Shown here piece after piece: positions 38,014 through 45,787 of a stretch of 64,000 bases of DNA. The translations under genes were made by a program, and so were the position numbers. This DNA comes from SCGC-AG-212-J23 sp036406675 (GTDB lineage: Bacteria; Pseudomonadota; Gammaproteobacteria; Burkholderiales; SG8-39), in the NCBI GenBank assembly GCA_036406675.1, contig DASXAO010000166.1, positions 3,735 to 67,734 on the forward strand, given 5' to 3'. Numbering within the stretch: the first letter of the stretch is position 1; each line of letters begins with the position of its first letter. The notes beneath the pieces were generated by a model. That model did no database searches, had not been told where the DNA came from, and saw only the letters and a list, made by a program, of their open reading frames with translations.

Positions 38014-40411
38014 TCTGCTTGGGCTCGGCGCGGCCTTCCGCTACATCGGGAAGAAAAGGCGCACCAAGGAAGATCCGCGCTTCGTCACGGGGCGCGGGCG
38101 CTACGTGGCCGACGTCGCGCTGCCTGGGCTGAAGCACGTCGCCATTCTGGCGAGCCCTCACGCTTCGGCGCTCATCAAACGCCTCGACACGCGCAAGGCG
38201 CTGGCGCTTCCGGGCGTGCACTACGTGCTCACCGGCGAGGAGTTCTGCGCGGCCACCGACCCGCTTCCCGTGGGCGTCGATGCTCCGCTCGTCAAGCGCT
38301 GGGCGCTCGCCCGCGGCCGCGTGCGCTATGCCGGCGAGTGGGTCGCTGCGGTAGTGGCCGACAGCCGCGCGCTGGCCGAGGATGCGGTCGAGGCGCTCGA
38401 GACCGAGTACGCGCCCATCGACTGCGTGATCGATCCCGAGCAGGCGCTGCTGCCCGGTGCGCCGCTCGTGCATCCCGAGCACGGCAGCAACGTCCTCTAC
38501 CGGCGGAAGTTCGTCTGGGGGGCGGTGGAAGAAGACTTCGCCCGCGCCGAGCATCGGCTCTCGGTCAAGCTGCGCTGGGCGCGCAGCGCGACGGTCCCGA
38601 TCGAAACCTTCGGCGTCGCTGCACAGTGGCACGCCGGCACCGGGCTGCTCGACGTCTGGGCCTCGATCCAGATGCCGAAGTTTCCGGACCAGACGGCGCG
38701 CGCGCTGCGCCTGCCCGGCAATGCCGTGCGCGTGCACTTCGACGTCGACGTGGGCGGCAGCTACGGCGTGAAGCGCGGCATCAAGCACGCCGTGCTCGTC
38801 GGCTACCTGGCAAAGAAGCTCGGCATGCCGGTGCGCCTGATCGAGGACCGCCTCGAGAACATGCGCGGCGGAGACATGCACGGCCCGGACCGGAGCTTCG
38901 ACGTCCAGGCCGCGTTCGACGCCGACGGCACCGTTCACTCCCTGAAGATCCGCGCGCTCGACGATGTCGGCGCCTACGCCGGCCGCTCGCCGCTGCAGCT
39001 CGGCAAGCCGGTCGGGGCCATCGTCGGGCCTTATCGCATCGGCAGCGTCGAGTACGAGCCGATCTCGGTGCTCACCCACAAGACTGCGCAGGAAGCGGTG
39101 CGCGGCTTCGGCCAATCGCCGACGAACTACGCCATCGAGAGCACGATGGATGCCGTCGCACGCCATCTCGGAATGGACCGCATCGAGCTGAGACGAAAGA
39201 ACCTGATCCGCCGCGAGCAGTTCCCCTACCTGATCCCCAGCGGCACCACGTACGACAGCGGCGACTACCACACGGTGCTCGACAAGGCGCTCGCGGCCGC
39301 GGACTATCCGCGGCTGCTGCAGCAGCGCGACCAGGCCCGCAAAGGCGGCCGCTTGGCCGGCATCGGCATCTCGACCTGCCTCGAGCCCTCGGGCGGCAAC
39401 TCCTCGTTCGAGCCGCTCTTCAACCCGAAGAACGAAACGACCACGTGGATGGACTCGTGCCTCGTGCGCGTCGATCTTTCGGGCGCCATCACCGGCGTGA
39501 TGAACACCTCGACCTCGGGGCAGGGGCACGAAACCCTGGTGGCGACCTGCATCGCCGAGGTGCTCGAGCGCGACCCGGCCGGCATCCGCGTGGTGCACGC
39601 CGATTCGCTGACCGCGCTGCCGTCCAACAGCCCGGTCGGCAGCCGCATGGCGATCATGCTCGGCGGCGCCGCCGCCGGCGCGGCGAAGAAGATCAGGGCC
39701 GCGCTCATGGCGATCGGCGCGAAGAACCTCGGTTGCCCGGTGGAAGAGCTCGAATATCGGGAAGGGTGGGTGCGCCGGAAGTCCGGCGAGCGCGCGCTGT
39801 CGTGGGACCAGCTGGTCGAGATCGCGCACCGCAAGTTTCACCTGCTGCCCGACGGCATGGAACCGGGGCTGCAGGCGAAGTTCGTGTGGGAGGTGCCCAC
39901 CGGCGGCAGGCTGCCGACGCCCGACGGGCGCATCCAGATGTACCCGTGCTTTTCGTTCGAAGCGCACGTCGTGCTGGCCGAGATCGATCCGGCCACCGGA
40001 CAGCCGCGCCTCTTGCGCTACACCTGCGGCCACGACTGCGGCACCATGATCAACCCGGACATCGTTCACGGCATGACCTACGGCGGCATCGCGCACGGCA
40101 TCGGGGCGGCGCTCTACGAGAAGTTCGCCTTCAGCGACAACGGCCAGCTCGCCAGCCAGACGTTCATGGACTACCTCATGCCGAGCGCCGTGGAAGTGCC
40201 GGCGGTGAACATCGTCGACCACTGCACGCCTTCGCCGCTCACCGAGTTCGGGCAGAAGGGATCGGGCGAGGCGGGCTATCTCGGCGCACCGGCCGCGATC
40301 GCCTCGGCCATCAACGATGCGCTTGCGCCGCTCGGCGCCGCGGTGCACGAGCTGCCGATGACGGCGCCGGCGATCTGGCGGCAAATCCAAAAAACCAAGA
40401 GGAGGAGCTGA
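37997..40411 (+). CDS. Molybdopterin large subunit, CoxL-like but not a canonical CO dehydrogenase
   Basis: 804 residues of the xanthine dehydrogenase superfamily. The catalytic Glu region QKGSGEAGYLGAPAA and the Moco motifs (VGGSYGVKRGIKHAV, EAVRGFGQSPTNYAIE, TSTSGQGHETLVA) are present. The active-site loop with Cys that marks true form I CO dehydrogenase (AYRCSFR) is absent; GSYGVKRG occupies the equivalent Moco-binding region. It is therefore an aldehyde/heterocycle hydroxylase-like enzyme of unknown substrate. AAGAAGGGAGC precedes the ATG at 37997. Confidence 0.86.
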   Translation: MGSVPDLLGLGAAFRYIGKKRRTKEDPRFVTGRGRYVADVALPGLKHVAILASPHASALIKRLDTRKALALPGVHYVLTGEEFCAATDPLPVGVDAPLVKRWALARGRVRYAGEWVAAVVADSRALAEDAVEALETEYAPIDCVIDPEQALLPGAPLVHPEHGSNVLYRRKFVWGAVEEDFARAEHRLSVKLRWARSATVPIETFGVAAQWHAGTGLLDVWASIQMPKFPDQTARALRLPGNAVRVHFDVDVGGSYGVKRGIKHAVLVGYLAKKLGMPVRLIEDRLENMRGGDMHGPDRSFDVQAAFDADGTVHSLKIRALDDVGAYAGRSPLQLGKPVGAIVGPYRIGSVEYEPISVLTHKTAQEAVRGFGQSPTNYAIESTMDAVARHLGMDRIELRRKNLIRREQFPYLIPSGTTYDSGDYHTVLDKALAAADYPRLLQQRDQARKGGRLAGIGISTCLEPSGGNSSFEPLFNPKNETTTWMDSCLVRVDLSGAITGVMNTSTSGQGHETLVATCIAEVLERDPAGIRVVHADSLTALPSNSPVGSRMAIMLGGAAAGAAKKIRAALMAIGAKNLGCPVEELEYREGWVRRKSGERALSWDQLVEIAHRKFHLLPDGMEPGLQAKFVWEVPTGGRLPTPDGRIQMYPCFSFEAHVVLAEIDPATGQPRLLRYTCGHDCGTMINPDIVHGMTYGGIAHGIGAALYEKFAFSDNGQLASQTFMDYLMPSAVEVPAVNIVDHCTPSPLTEFGQKGSGEAGYLGAPAAIASAINDALAPLGAAVHELPMTAPAIWRQIQKTKRRS

Positions 40412-41367
40412 TGCGCGGAGTCGTCGTCGGGGTGATCGCACTTTGCGTCGCGGCCGCCGCCCATGGGCAGGCCTGGCCCGGCAAGGCGGTCAAGGTCATC
40501 GTCCCTTTCACGCCCGGCAGCGGCACCGACATCGCGGGCCGCGCGGTCACGGAACGGCTCGCAGCGCAGCTCGGCCAGCCTTTCGTGGTGGAGAACCGTC
40601 CGGGCGCGGGCGGCGTGATCGGGCAGGCCCTGGTCGCGAAGGCCGACCCCGACGGCTACACCCTTCTCGTGCACTCGTCTTCTCAGACGGTGACGCCTTC
40701 GACGTACGCAAACCTGCCGTTCGACACGCTGAAGGACTTCTCGGGGATCACGATGCTCGCCAACATCCCGAACGTCCTGGTGATTTCGCCGGCGAAGGGC
40801 ATCCGCTCGGTGCAGGAGCTGCTCGCCATCGGCAGGTCGAAGCCCGGCTCGCTCAACTACGCCTCGGCGGGCGCGGGCACCGCGACGCAGCTCAACGCCG
40901 AGCGCTTTCGCCTCGGCGCCGGCATCGAAGCCACCCACGTCCCCTATAAGGGCACGCCCGAGGCGCTCAGCGACATCATGGCCGGCCGAGTCGATTATTA
41001 CTTCTGCCCGGTAGTGAATGCGCTGCCGCTCGTCAAGGAGGGACGGCTGCTCGCGCTCGCCGTGGGCTCGAGCAAGCGCTCGTCTGCGCTTCCCGCAGTG
41101 CCGACGACGGAGGAGGCCGGCGTGCCGAACTCCGCCTATAACTTCTGGGTCGGCATGTTCGTCCCGTCGAAGACGCCGCGCGAGATCGTCGCCCGCATCC
41201 ATGCCGAGACGGTGAAAGCCCTGAACTCGACCGAAGTGCGGGAGCGCTACGCGCGCCTCGGCGCCGAGACCGAGATCTTCACCCCCGAGCAGTTCGACGC
41301 CTACCTGCGCGACGAGGTGGCCTCCAACGCGCAACTCGTCAAGGCCGCGAACATCAAGGTCCAGTGA
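40411..41367 (+). CDS. Bug-type solute-binding protein (5), in the CoxMSL-like operon
   Basis: 318 residues with signal peptide (VAAAAHGQ). It shows WPGKAVKVIVPFTPGSGTDIAGR, VVENRPGAGGVIGQ, NLPFDTLKDFSGI and HVPYKGTPEALSD. The ATG overlaps the large-subunit stop by one base, after GGAGGAGC. Placement between the molybdenum hydroxylase and CoxG genes makes this the clearest case in the window of a Bug protein tied to an enzyme. It probably binds that enzyme's substrate or precursor. Confidence 0.9.
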   Translation: MRGVVVGVIALCVAAAAHGQAWPGKAVKVIVPFTPGSGTDIAGRAVTERLAAQLGQPFVVENRPGAGGVIGQALVAKADPDGYTLLVHSSSQTVTPSTYANLPFDTLKDFSGITMLANIPNVLVISPAKGIRSVQELLAIGRSKPGSLNYASAGAGTATQLNAERFRLGAGIEATHVPYKGTPEALSDIMAGRVDYYFCPVVNALPLVKEGRLLALAVGSSKRSSALPAVPTTEEAGVPNSAYNFWVGMFVPSKTPREIVARIHAETVKALNSTEVRERYARLGAETEIFTPEQFDAYLRDEVASNAQLVKAANIKVQ

Positions 41368-41823
41368 ATGAGCCTGGAGTTGAAGGGCGAGCAGACGTTG
41401 CCGGCCGCGCAGAAGGCGCTGTGGGCGCTGCTCAACGACCCCGAAGTGCTCGCAAAGGCGATCCCGGGCTGCAACACGGTGCGCCGGGTCGACGCGGATC
41501 GCTACGAAATGGGATTGAAGCTCCAGGTCGCCAACGTGTCCGGGGAGTATCTGGGCGAGGTCTCGATCAGCGACAAGCGCGAGCCCGAGCACTACGCGCT
41601 GGCGGTGCAGGGCCAGGGCTCGATCGGCTTCGTGAAAGGCAGCGCCGTGTTCGATCTCGTGCCGCAGGGCGCGAACGCTACGTTGCTCAAGTATGCAGGT
41701 AGCGCCGAAGTAGGCGGCGTCGTCGCGGGCGTGGGGCAGCGCGTGCTCTCCGGCGTGGCGAAATTTCTGCTGGGCCGCTTCTTCAAGGCGTTGCAGCAGC
41801 ACATCGAAGCGATGGACGGTTAG
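41368..41823 (+). CDS. CoxG-like SRPBCC protein
   Basis: 151 residues of the CO dehydrogenase subunit G (CoxG/polyketide cyclase-like) family: LKGEQTLPAAQKALWALLNDPEVLAKAIPGC, SGEYLGEVSISD, and the C-terminal VGQRVLSGVAKFLLGRFFKALQQHI. CoxG proteins anchor the molybdenum hydroxylase to the membrane or bind hydrophobic ligands. The gene begins immediately after the Bug stop. Its end overlaps the convergent VOC gene (TTAG). Confidence 0.87.
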   Translation: MSLELKGEQTLPAAQKALWALLNDPEVLAKAIPGCNTVRRVDADRYEMGLKLQVANVSGEYLGEVSISDKREPEHYALAVQGQGSIGFVKGSAVFDLVPQGANATLLKYAGSAEVGGVVAGVGQRVLSGVAKFLLGRFFKALQQHIEAMDG

Positions 41824-42308
41824 GTTTTCGCTTCACCGTCCGGGCGCTTGTTTCGGAAGCCCTTCTCGAAGTGCCCCCGGCCTTCGAGGTCACCCTGCTC
41901 GAAGATCCAGGTGTAGCCCCCGCTCGGGTTGGAGAGGATCTCCCAGGCGTTGTCGTCGCGGTCCCAGAAGAGAAAGCTGTAGGTGCCGTGGCGCTCGGAG
42001 GGCTTCTGGATGTCGTGCAGGCCCCACGTCTGCGCCTGATCGGTGCACAGGCGCCAGGCTTCGTCGACCTCGGCGTCGGTGTGGACGTCGAGCCCGTTGT
42101 GGTAGCAGCGCGGCATCGGCTCCTTGTTCTTGGTGAGGACGACCGCGTACACGTGATTGCCGCCGAGGCGCACCATGAGCGAAACGTGGCTCGTGCGCAC
42201 GACTTCGAGGCCGAGGAACTCTTCGTAGAAGCGGCGCGTGGCCTCGAGATCCTTGGAGCCGAGCGTGCCGTGCGAGAGGAAGCGCGTTTTCAGCGTCGAT
42301 GTCTTCAT
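41820..42308 (-). CDS. VOC-family (glyoxalase/extradiol dioxygenase-like) protein
   Basis: 162 residues: RFLSHGTLGSKDLEATRRFYEEFLGLEVV, SLMVRLGGNHVYAVVL, and RHGTYSFLFWDRDDNAWEILSNPSGGYTW. His in the first strand and Glu in the last (WEIL) fit VOC metal ligands. Substrate unknown. It lies 4 bases after the Bug gene on the same strand and is probably co-transcribed with it. Confidence 0.82.
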   Translation of the reverse strand: MKTSTLKTRFLSHGTLGSKDLEATRRFYEEFLGLEVVRTSHVSLMVRLGGNHVYAVVLTKNKEPMPRCYHNGLDVHTDAEVDEAWRLCTDQAQTWGLHDIQKPSERHGTYSFLFWDRDDNAWEILSNPSGGYTWIFEQGDLEGRGHFEKGFRNKRPDGEAKT

Positions 42309-42312
42309 GGGT

Positions 42313-43278
42313 CTACTCCAGCTTGATGCCCGCGTCGCGGATGACCTGGCCCCAGAGCTTGTGGTCGGCGCGCAGGCGCTCGGCGGCGGATTCCGGCGAG
42401 CCGCCGCCGGGCTCCGTGCCGAGGTCGAGCAGGCGCTGGCGCACCTTGGGATCGTCGATGGCCGATTGCAGTTGCCGATTGAGGAAGCGGCTGACGTCGG
42501 GCGGCGTGCCTCGCGGAGCGAAGACTGCGAACCACGCGCTCATCTCCCAGCCGGGCAGCCCCGCCTGCGCCGAAGTGGGGACTTCGGGTAGCCCTGCGAG
42601 GCGTTCCTTGGCCGCCGCGGCGAGCGGCCGGATCTGCCCGGTCTTGAGGTAAGGCAGCGCCGAGCCGAAGCTGATCGACATCGCCTGGAGGCGTCCCGCG
42701 AGCATGTCGGGCAGGGCGGCGCCAACTCCTTTATAGGGGACGTGCGTCAGCTTGACGCCGGCAAGGCGGCTGAACAGCTCCAGCGATAGGTGCGGCGGGC
42801 TACCGATGCCGGCCGAGCCGTAGTAGACCTTGCCCGGGTTCGCTTTCGCGTACGCGATGAATTGCGCCAGGTCCTTTGCCTCCATGCTGGCCGGCACCAC
42901 GAGAATGTGCGCGGCGTCGGCGACGTTGATGACCGGCACGATGTCGATCATTGGATCGAAGGGCACCGCGCGCTCGAGGAAAGGCTTCACCGCGAGATTC
43001 CCTGCGGCCGCGATCAACAGCGTGTAGCCATCGGCAGGCGAGCGGATGAGGAGGTCGGCTGCGACGTTTCCCGAGGCGCCGGGCTTGTTCTCGACCACCA
43101 CCGTTTGCCCCAGCCGCACGGTGAGCGCTTCGGCCGTCAGGCGGGCAAGCAGGTCGGTGAGGCCGCCCGGCGAGGTGTCGACGATGAGACGTATTCCACG
43201 CGCCGGATAAGGCTGCGGCGCCGCCGCCGTGAAAAACATCGTCAGGACGAGCGCGAGAGCGAGACGGGCGAGCCGCAT
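42313..43278 (-). CDS. Bug-type solute-binding protein (6)
   Basis: About 321 residues with signal peptide (LTMFFTAAAPQ). It contains YPARGIRLIVDTSPGGLTDLLAR, VVENKPGASGNVAAD, AVPFDPMIDIVPVI, YGSAGIGSPPHLSLELF and HVPYKGVGAAL. Two in-frame ATGs lie four codons apart. The second (43278) is chosen because GGAGAAACGC precedes it at correct spacing, whereas no SD precedes the first (43290). It is divergent from the TauD-type gene, with only about 29 bases between starts. Confidence 0.88.
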   Translation of the reverse strand: MRLARLALALVLTMFFTAAAPQPYPARGIRLIVDTSPGGLTDLLARLTAEALTVRLGQTVVVENKPGASGNVAADLLIRSPADGYTLLIAAAGNLAVKPFLERAVPFDPMIDIVPVINVADAAHILVVPASMEAKDLAQFIAYAKANPGKVYYGSAGIGSPPHLSLELFSRLAGVKLTHVPYKGVGAALPDMLAGRLQAMSISFGSALPYLKTGQIRPLAAAAKERLAGLPEVPTSAQAGLPGWEMSAWFAVFAPRGTPPDVSRFLNRQLQSAIDDPKVRQRLLDLGTEPGGGSPESAAERLRADHKLWGQVIRDAGIKLE

Positions 43279-43307
43279 GCGTTTCTCCATGATAGTGTAG
43301 AGACGCC

Positions 43308-44159
43308 ATGCAGGTCCTGCCCAATGCCACCGTCGGCGCGGAAGTCCGCGGCGTCGACCTCGCGCGCGCCGACGCGAAGGAGATCGCCGACATCAAGCAG
43401 GCCTGGTACCGGCACGACGTGCTCGTGTTCCGCGGCCAGAAGCTGAGCGACGACCACCTGCTAGCCTTCTCGAGGCACTTCGGCACGCTCGATCCGCCGC
43501 CCAACCAGGGCGCCGGACGCAAGTCGCCGCCGGGCTACCCGGACGTCTACGTGGTGTCGAACGTGCTCGACGACTACGGCGAGCCGATCGGCGCGCTCGG
43601 CGACGGCGAGGCCGCCTGGCACACCGACATGAGCTACATCCCGTGGCCGCCGGACGCCTCGATGCTCTATTCGCTCGAGATCCCGCCGAGCGGCGGCGAT
43701 ACCTCGTTCTGCAGCATGCGCGTCGCGCTGAAGAAGCTGCCGCGCTCGCTCCTCGAGCGCGTCCGGCACCTCGACATCAAGCACGACGGCACCTACGACT
43801 CCGGCGGCAACCTGCGCAAGGGCATCGCCGCCAGCAACGACCCGAAAAGCTCGCCGGGCACGCCGCACCCCATCGTGATCGCGCATCCCGAGTCGGGCGA
43901 GCAGGCCCTGTACCTCGGCCGGCGCCGCAACGCTTACATCACCGGGCTGTCGCTCGAGGAATCCGAGCGGCTGCTCGACGAGATCTGGTCCTACGCCGAA
44001 TCGGCCGTCTATCGCCACAGGTGGGCGATCGGCGACCTCGTCCTCTGGGACAACCGCACCACCATGCACCGGCGCGATGCCTTCGATCCGAAGTCGCGGC
44101 GCGTCATGCACCGCACCCAGATCAAGGGCTCGCACGCCCCGAAGCGCGCGGCGCTCTAG
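43308..44159 (+). CDS. TauD/TfdA-type 2-oxoglutarate- and Fe(II)-dependent dioxygenase
   Basis: 283 residues. The iron facial triad is visible: AAWHTDMSYIPWPP (His and Asp) and NRTTMHRRDAFD (distal His). The 2-oxoglutarate-binding Arg is in SRRVMHRTQIKG. The N-terminal VLPNATVGAEVRGVDLARADAKEI and YRHDVLVFRGQKLSDDHLL match the family. Relatives hydroxylate taurine, sulfonates, aryloxyalkanoates and other acids; the substrate here is not predictable. It is divergent from Bug gene 6, which may import its substrate. Confidence 0.87.
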   Translation: MQVLPNATVGAEVRGVDLARADAKEIADIKQAWYRHDVLVFRGQKLSDDHLLAFSRHFGTLDPPPNQGAGRKSPPGYPDVYVVSNVLDDYGEPIGALGDGEAAWHTDMSYIPWPPDASMLYSLEIPPSGGDTSFCSMRVALKKLPRSLLERVRHLDIKHDGTYDSGGNLRKGIAASNDPKSSPGTPHPIVIAHPESGEQALYLGRRRNAYITGLSLEESERLLDEIWSYAESAVYRHRWAIGDLVLWDNRTTMHRRDAFDPKSRRVMHRTQIKGSHAPKRAAL

Positions 44160-44169
44160 CCGCCGGTAA

Positions 44170-44271
44170 GTCCCCGAGGAGGTTTTCCTGCGGGGCGCCG
44201 CGCTCGGTCGCTATCTCGAAGAGCAAACCGCCCTGATGCGCCGCGTGCTGCGCGAAGCCGGCGTGCAATAA
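44170..44271 (+). pseudogene. C-terminal remnant of a TTT solute-binding protein
   Basis: A 33-codon frame with no start encodes PEEVFLRGAALGRYLEEQ and then ALMRRVLREAGVQ-stop, which resembles the C-terminal helix region of Bug/TctC-type binding proteins. The frame is closed by TAA at 44167-44169. It sits directly before an intact tctC-type gene, so it may be the tail of a former binding-protein gene removed by deletion. Assignment rests on short similarity only. Confidence 0.45.
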
Positions 44272-44300
44272 TCACCGCACAAGAATTCGAGGAGGATACG

Positions 44301-45305
44301 ATGGCGAATCCGAGCTTCGCTCGGCGGCGGCTGCTCGCCGGGACGGCGGCCGCAATCCTGGCGGGAAACGCAAGAGCGCAGGCGTTTCCGTCGAAGAACA
44401 TGCGCGTGGTGATCCCCACGGGGCAGGGCGGCGGCGCCGAGCGCCTCGCCCGCGCGTTCGACGATTTCTGGGGCAAGCTCCTCAAGACCCACTTCGAATA
44501 CAGCTTCTATGCCGGCGCCGCCGGACAGGTGGGCTACGAGCTCTGGATCCACAAGCGCGAGCGCGACGGCTACAACCTGCTCTTCGGCAACATGGGGCCG
44601 GAGATGATCATGTACGCGCTGCGCAAGCCCAAGTACCGCTTTCCCGAGGACTACCAGTATTTCTGCCGCACCGACGTCGACGACAGCGTCATCTTCGTGC
44701 GCAAGCAGTCGAAGATCCAGAAGCTGGAGGACCTCGCCGCCGAGGCGAAGAAGCGCAGCGTCAACGTGGCGGTGAGCCGCCTGCCGCACCCGGCCTCGAT
44801 CGGCATGCTCGCGCTCGGCAACGCGATCAAGGGAAGGTTCAACCTGGTCCCCTACGGCGGCGGCAACCCGACGCAGGTCGCGGTGCTGAACGGCGAGGCC
44901 GATTGCGGCGCGCTGCCGCTCGCGGGCGTGGTCTCGCTCGGCGACCAGCTCAGGGTCCTCGGCGTGTTCAACGACGAGTTCAAGCTCGGCAAATACACCG
45001 ACAACTGCCCGCCGGTGAACAAGGTGTTCGGCACCGACCTCCCGGACCTTTCCTCGTCGCGCTCGTGGGCGATCCACACCGAGGCGATCGAGAAGTATCC
45101 CGACCGCTTCGCGCTCCTCGAGAAGACCTCGCGCCAGGTGTTCGACGACCCGGCCTACAAGGAGGCCTACAAGAAGACCGGCGCGCCGGTCGAGACCATC
45201 CAATATGGCGACCGGGCGCTGTGCACCAAGTACGCGAAATCGATGATCGAGCTCGCCAACGAGTACCGCTCGCTCCTCACGGCAAAGGGTGACAAAGGAA
45301 AATAA
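44301..45305 (+). CDS. tctC: TctC-type solute-binding protein of TTT system 1
   Basis: 334 residues with a signal resembling a Tat leader (FARRRLLAGTAAAILAGNARAQ). It contains AFPSKNMRVVIPTGQGGGAERLARAFDDF, more divergent than the Bug proteins above (PTGQGGGAER in the first ligand loop). It includes KRERDGYNLLFGNMGPE and VPYGGGNPTQVAVLNGEADCG. It is the receptor for the TctB and TctA products that follow. The start follows GGAGGA. Its 3' end overlaps tctB by 17 bases. Confidence 0.88.
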   Translation: MANPSFARRRLLAGTAAAILAGNARAQAFPSKNMRVVIPTGQGGGAERLARAFDDFWGKLLKTHFEYSFYAGAAGQVGYELWIHKRERDGYNLLFGNMGPEMIMYALRKPKYRFPEDYQYFCRTDVDDSVIFVRKQSKIQKLEDLAAEAKKRSVNVAVSRLPHPASIGMLALGNAIKGRFNLVPYGGGNPTQVAVLNGEADCGALPLAGVVSLGDQLRVLGVFNDEFKLGKYTDNCPPVNKVFGTDLPDLSSSRSWAIHTEAIEKYPDRFALLEKTSRQVFDDPAYKEAYKKTGAPVETIQYGDRALCTKYAKSMIELANEYRSLLTAKGDKGK

Positions 45306-45786
45306 CAAATCGGTAGGCGCGGACCTCGTCATCCCCGCGCTGGCGCTCGGCTTCGCGGTCTACTTCTTCGTCGACATCGCCGACCTCGCGTGGGAGGCGA
45401 AGGCGAACGGCGTGCTGATCGGCACCATCCTGGTCGTGCTGATCGCGATCCAGTGCGTGCGCCTGGGGCTGCAGCTCGCGCGCGGCGAAGGTCGCCTCGG
45501 CTTCGAAGCGCTGCTCGGGCCGCGCGAGGCGCTCCCCGGGCGGCTCGCGCTCGTGGGCATCACCATCGCCTTCATCGTGGCAGTGCCGTGGCTCGGGCTC
45601 ACGCTGACGCTCCTCCTCTGCATGGGGGCGGCGCTGCGGGTGATGGGCCTGAAGAGCTGGAAGAAGAACCTGCTCATCAGCTTCATCGTCGCGGCGAGCG
45701 CCTGGGGCCTGTTCATCGCGCTGCTCGAGACCGACATGCCGCGCGGGCCGGTCGAAATCGTGCTCTCCAAGATGCTCGGCAAGTGA
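45289..45786 (+). CDS. tctB: TctB-type small membrane subunit of TTT system 1
   Basis: 165 residues with four hydrophobic helices, the usual TctB layout: ADLVIPALALGFAVYFFVDIA, GVLIGTILVVLIAIQCVRLG, a central GITIAFIVAVPWLGLTLTL and a final SFIVAASAWGLFIALLE. The GTG start at 45289 lies inside tctC with AAAGGG upstream. TctB is the small fixed subunit partnering TctA. The ATG of tctA follows 2 bases after the stop. Confidence 0.88.
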   Translation: MTKENNKSVGADLVIPALALGFAVYFFVDIADLAWEAKANGVLIGTILVVLIAIQCVRLGLQLARGEGRLGFEALLGPREALPGRLALVGITIAFIVAVPWLGLTLTLLLCMGAALRVMGLKSWKKNLLISFIVAASAWGLFIALLETDMPRGPVEIVLSKMLGK

Positions 45787-45787
45787 C

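Noticed and set aside
37742..40441. An 899-codon minus-strand frame opposite the molybdenum hydroxylase large subunit
   Set aside because: It is the antisense shadow of a well-supported CoxL-like gene and has no recognisable motifs, SD or signal.
36662..41823. Aerobic CO dehydrogenase operon
   Set aside because: Gene order fits, but the large subunit lacks the AYRCSFR loop with the Cu-binding Cys, so CO oxidation is not supported.
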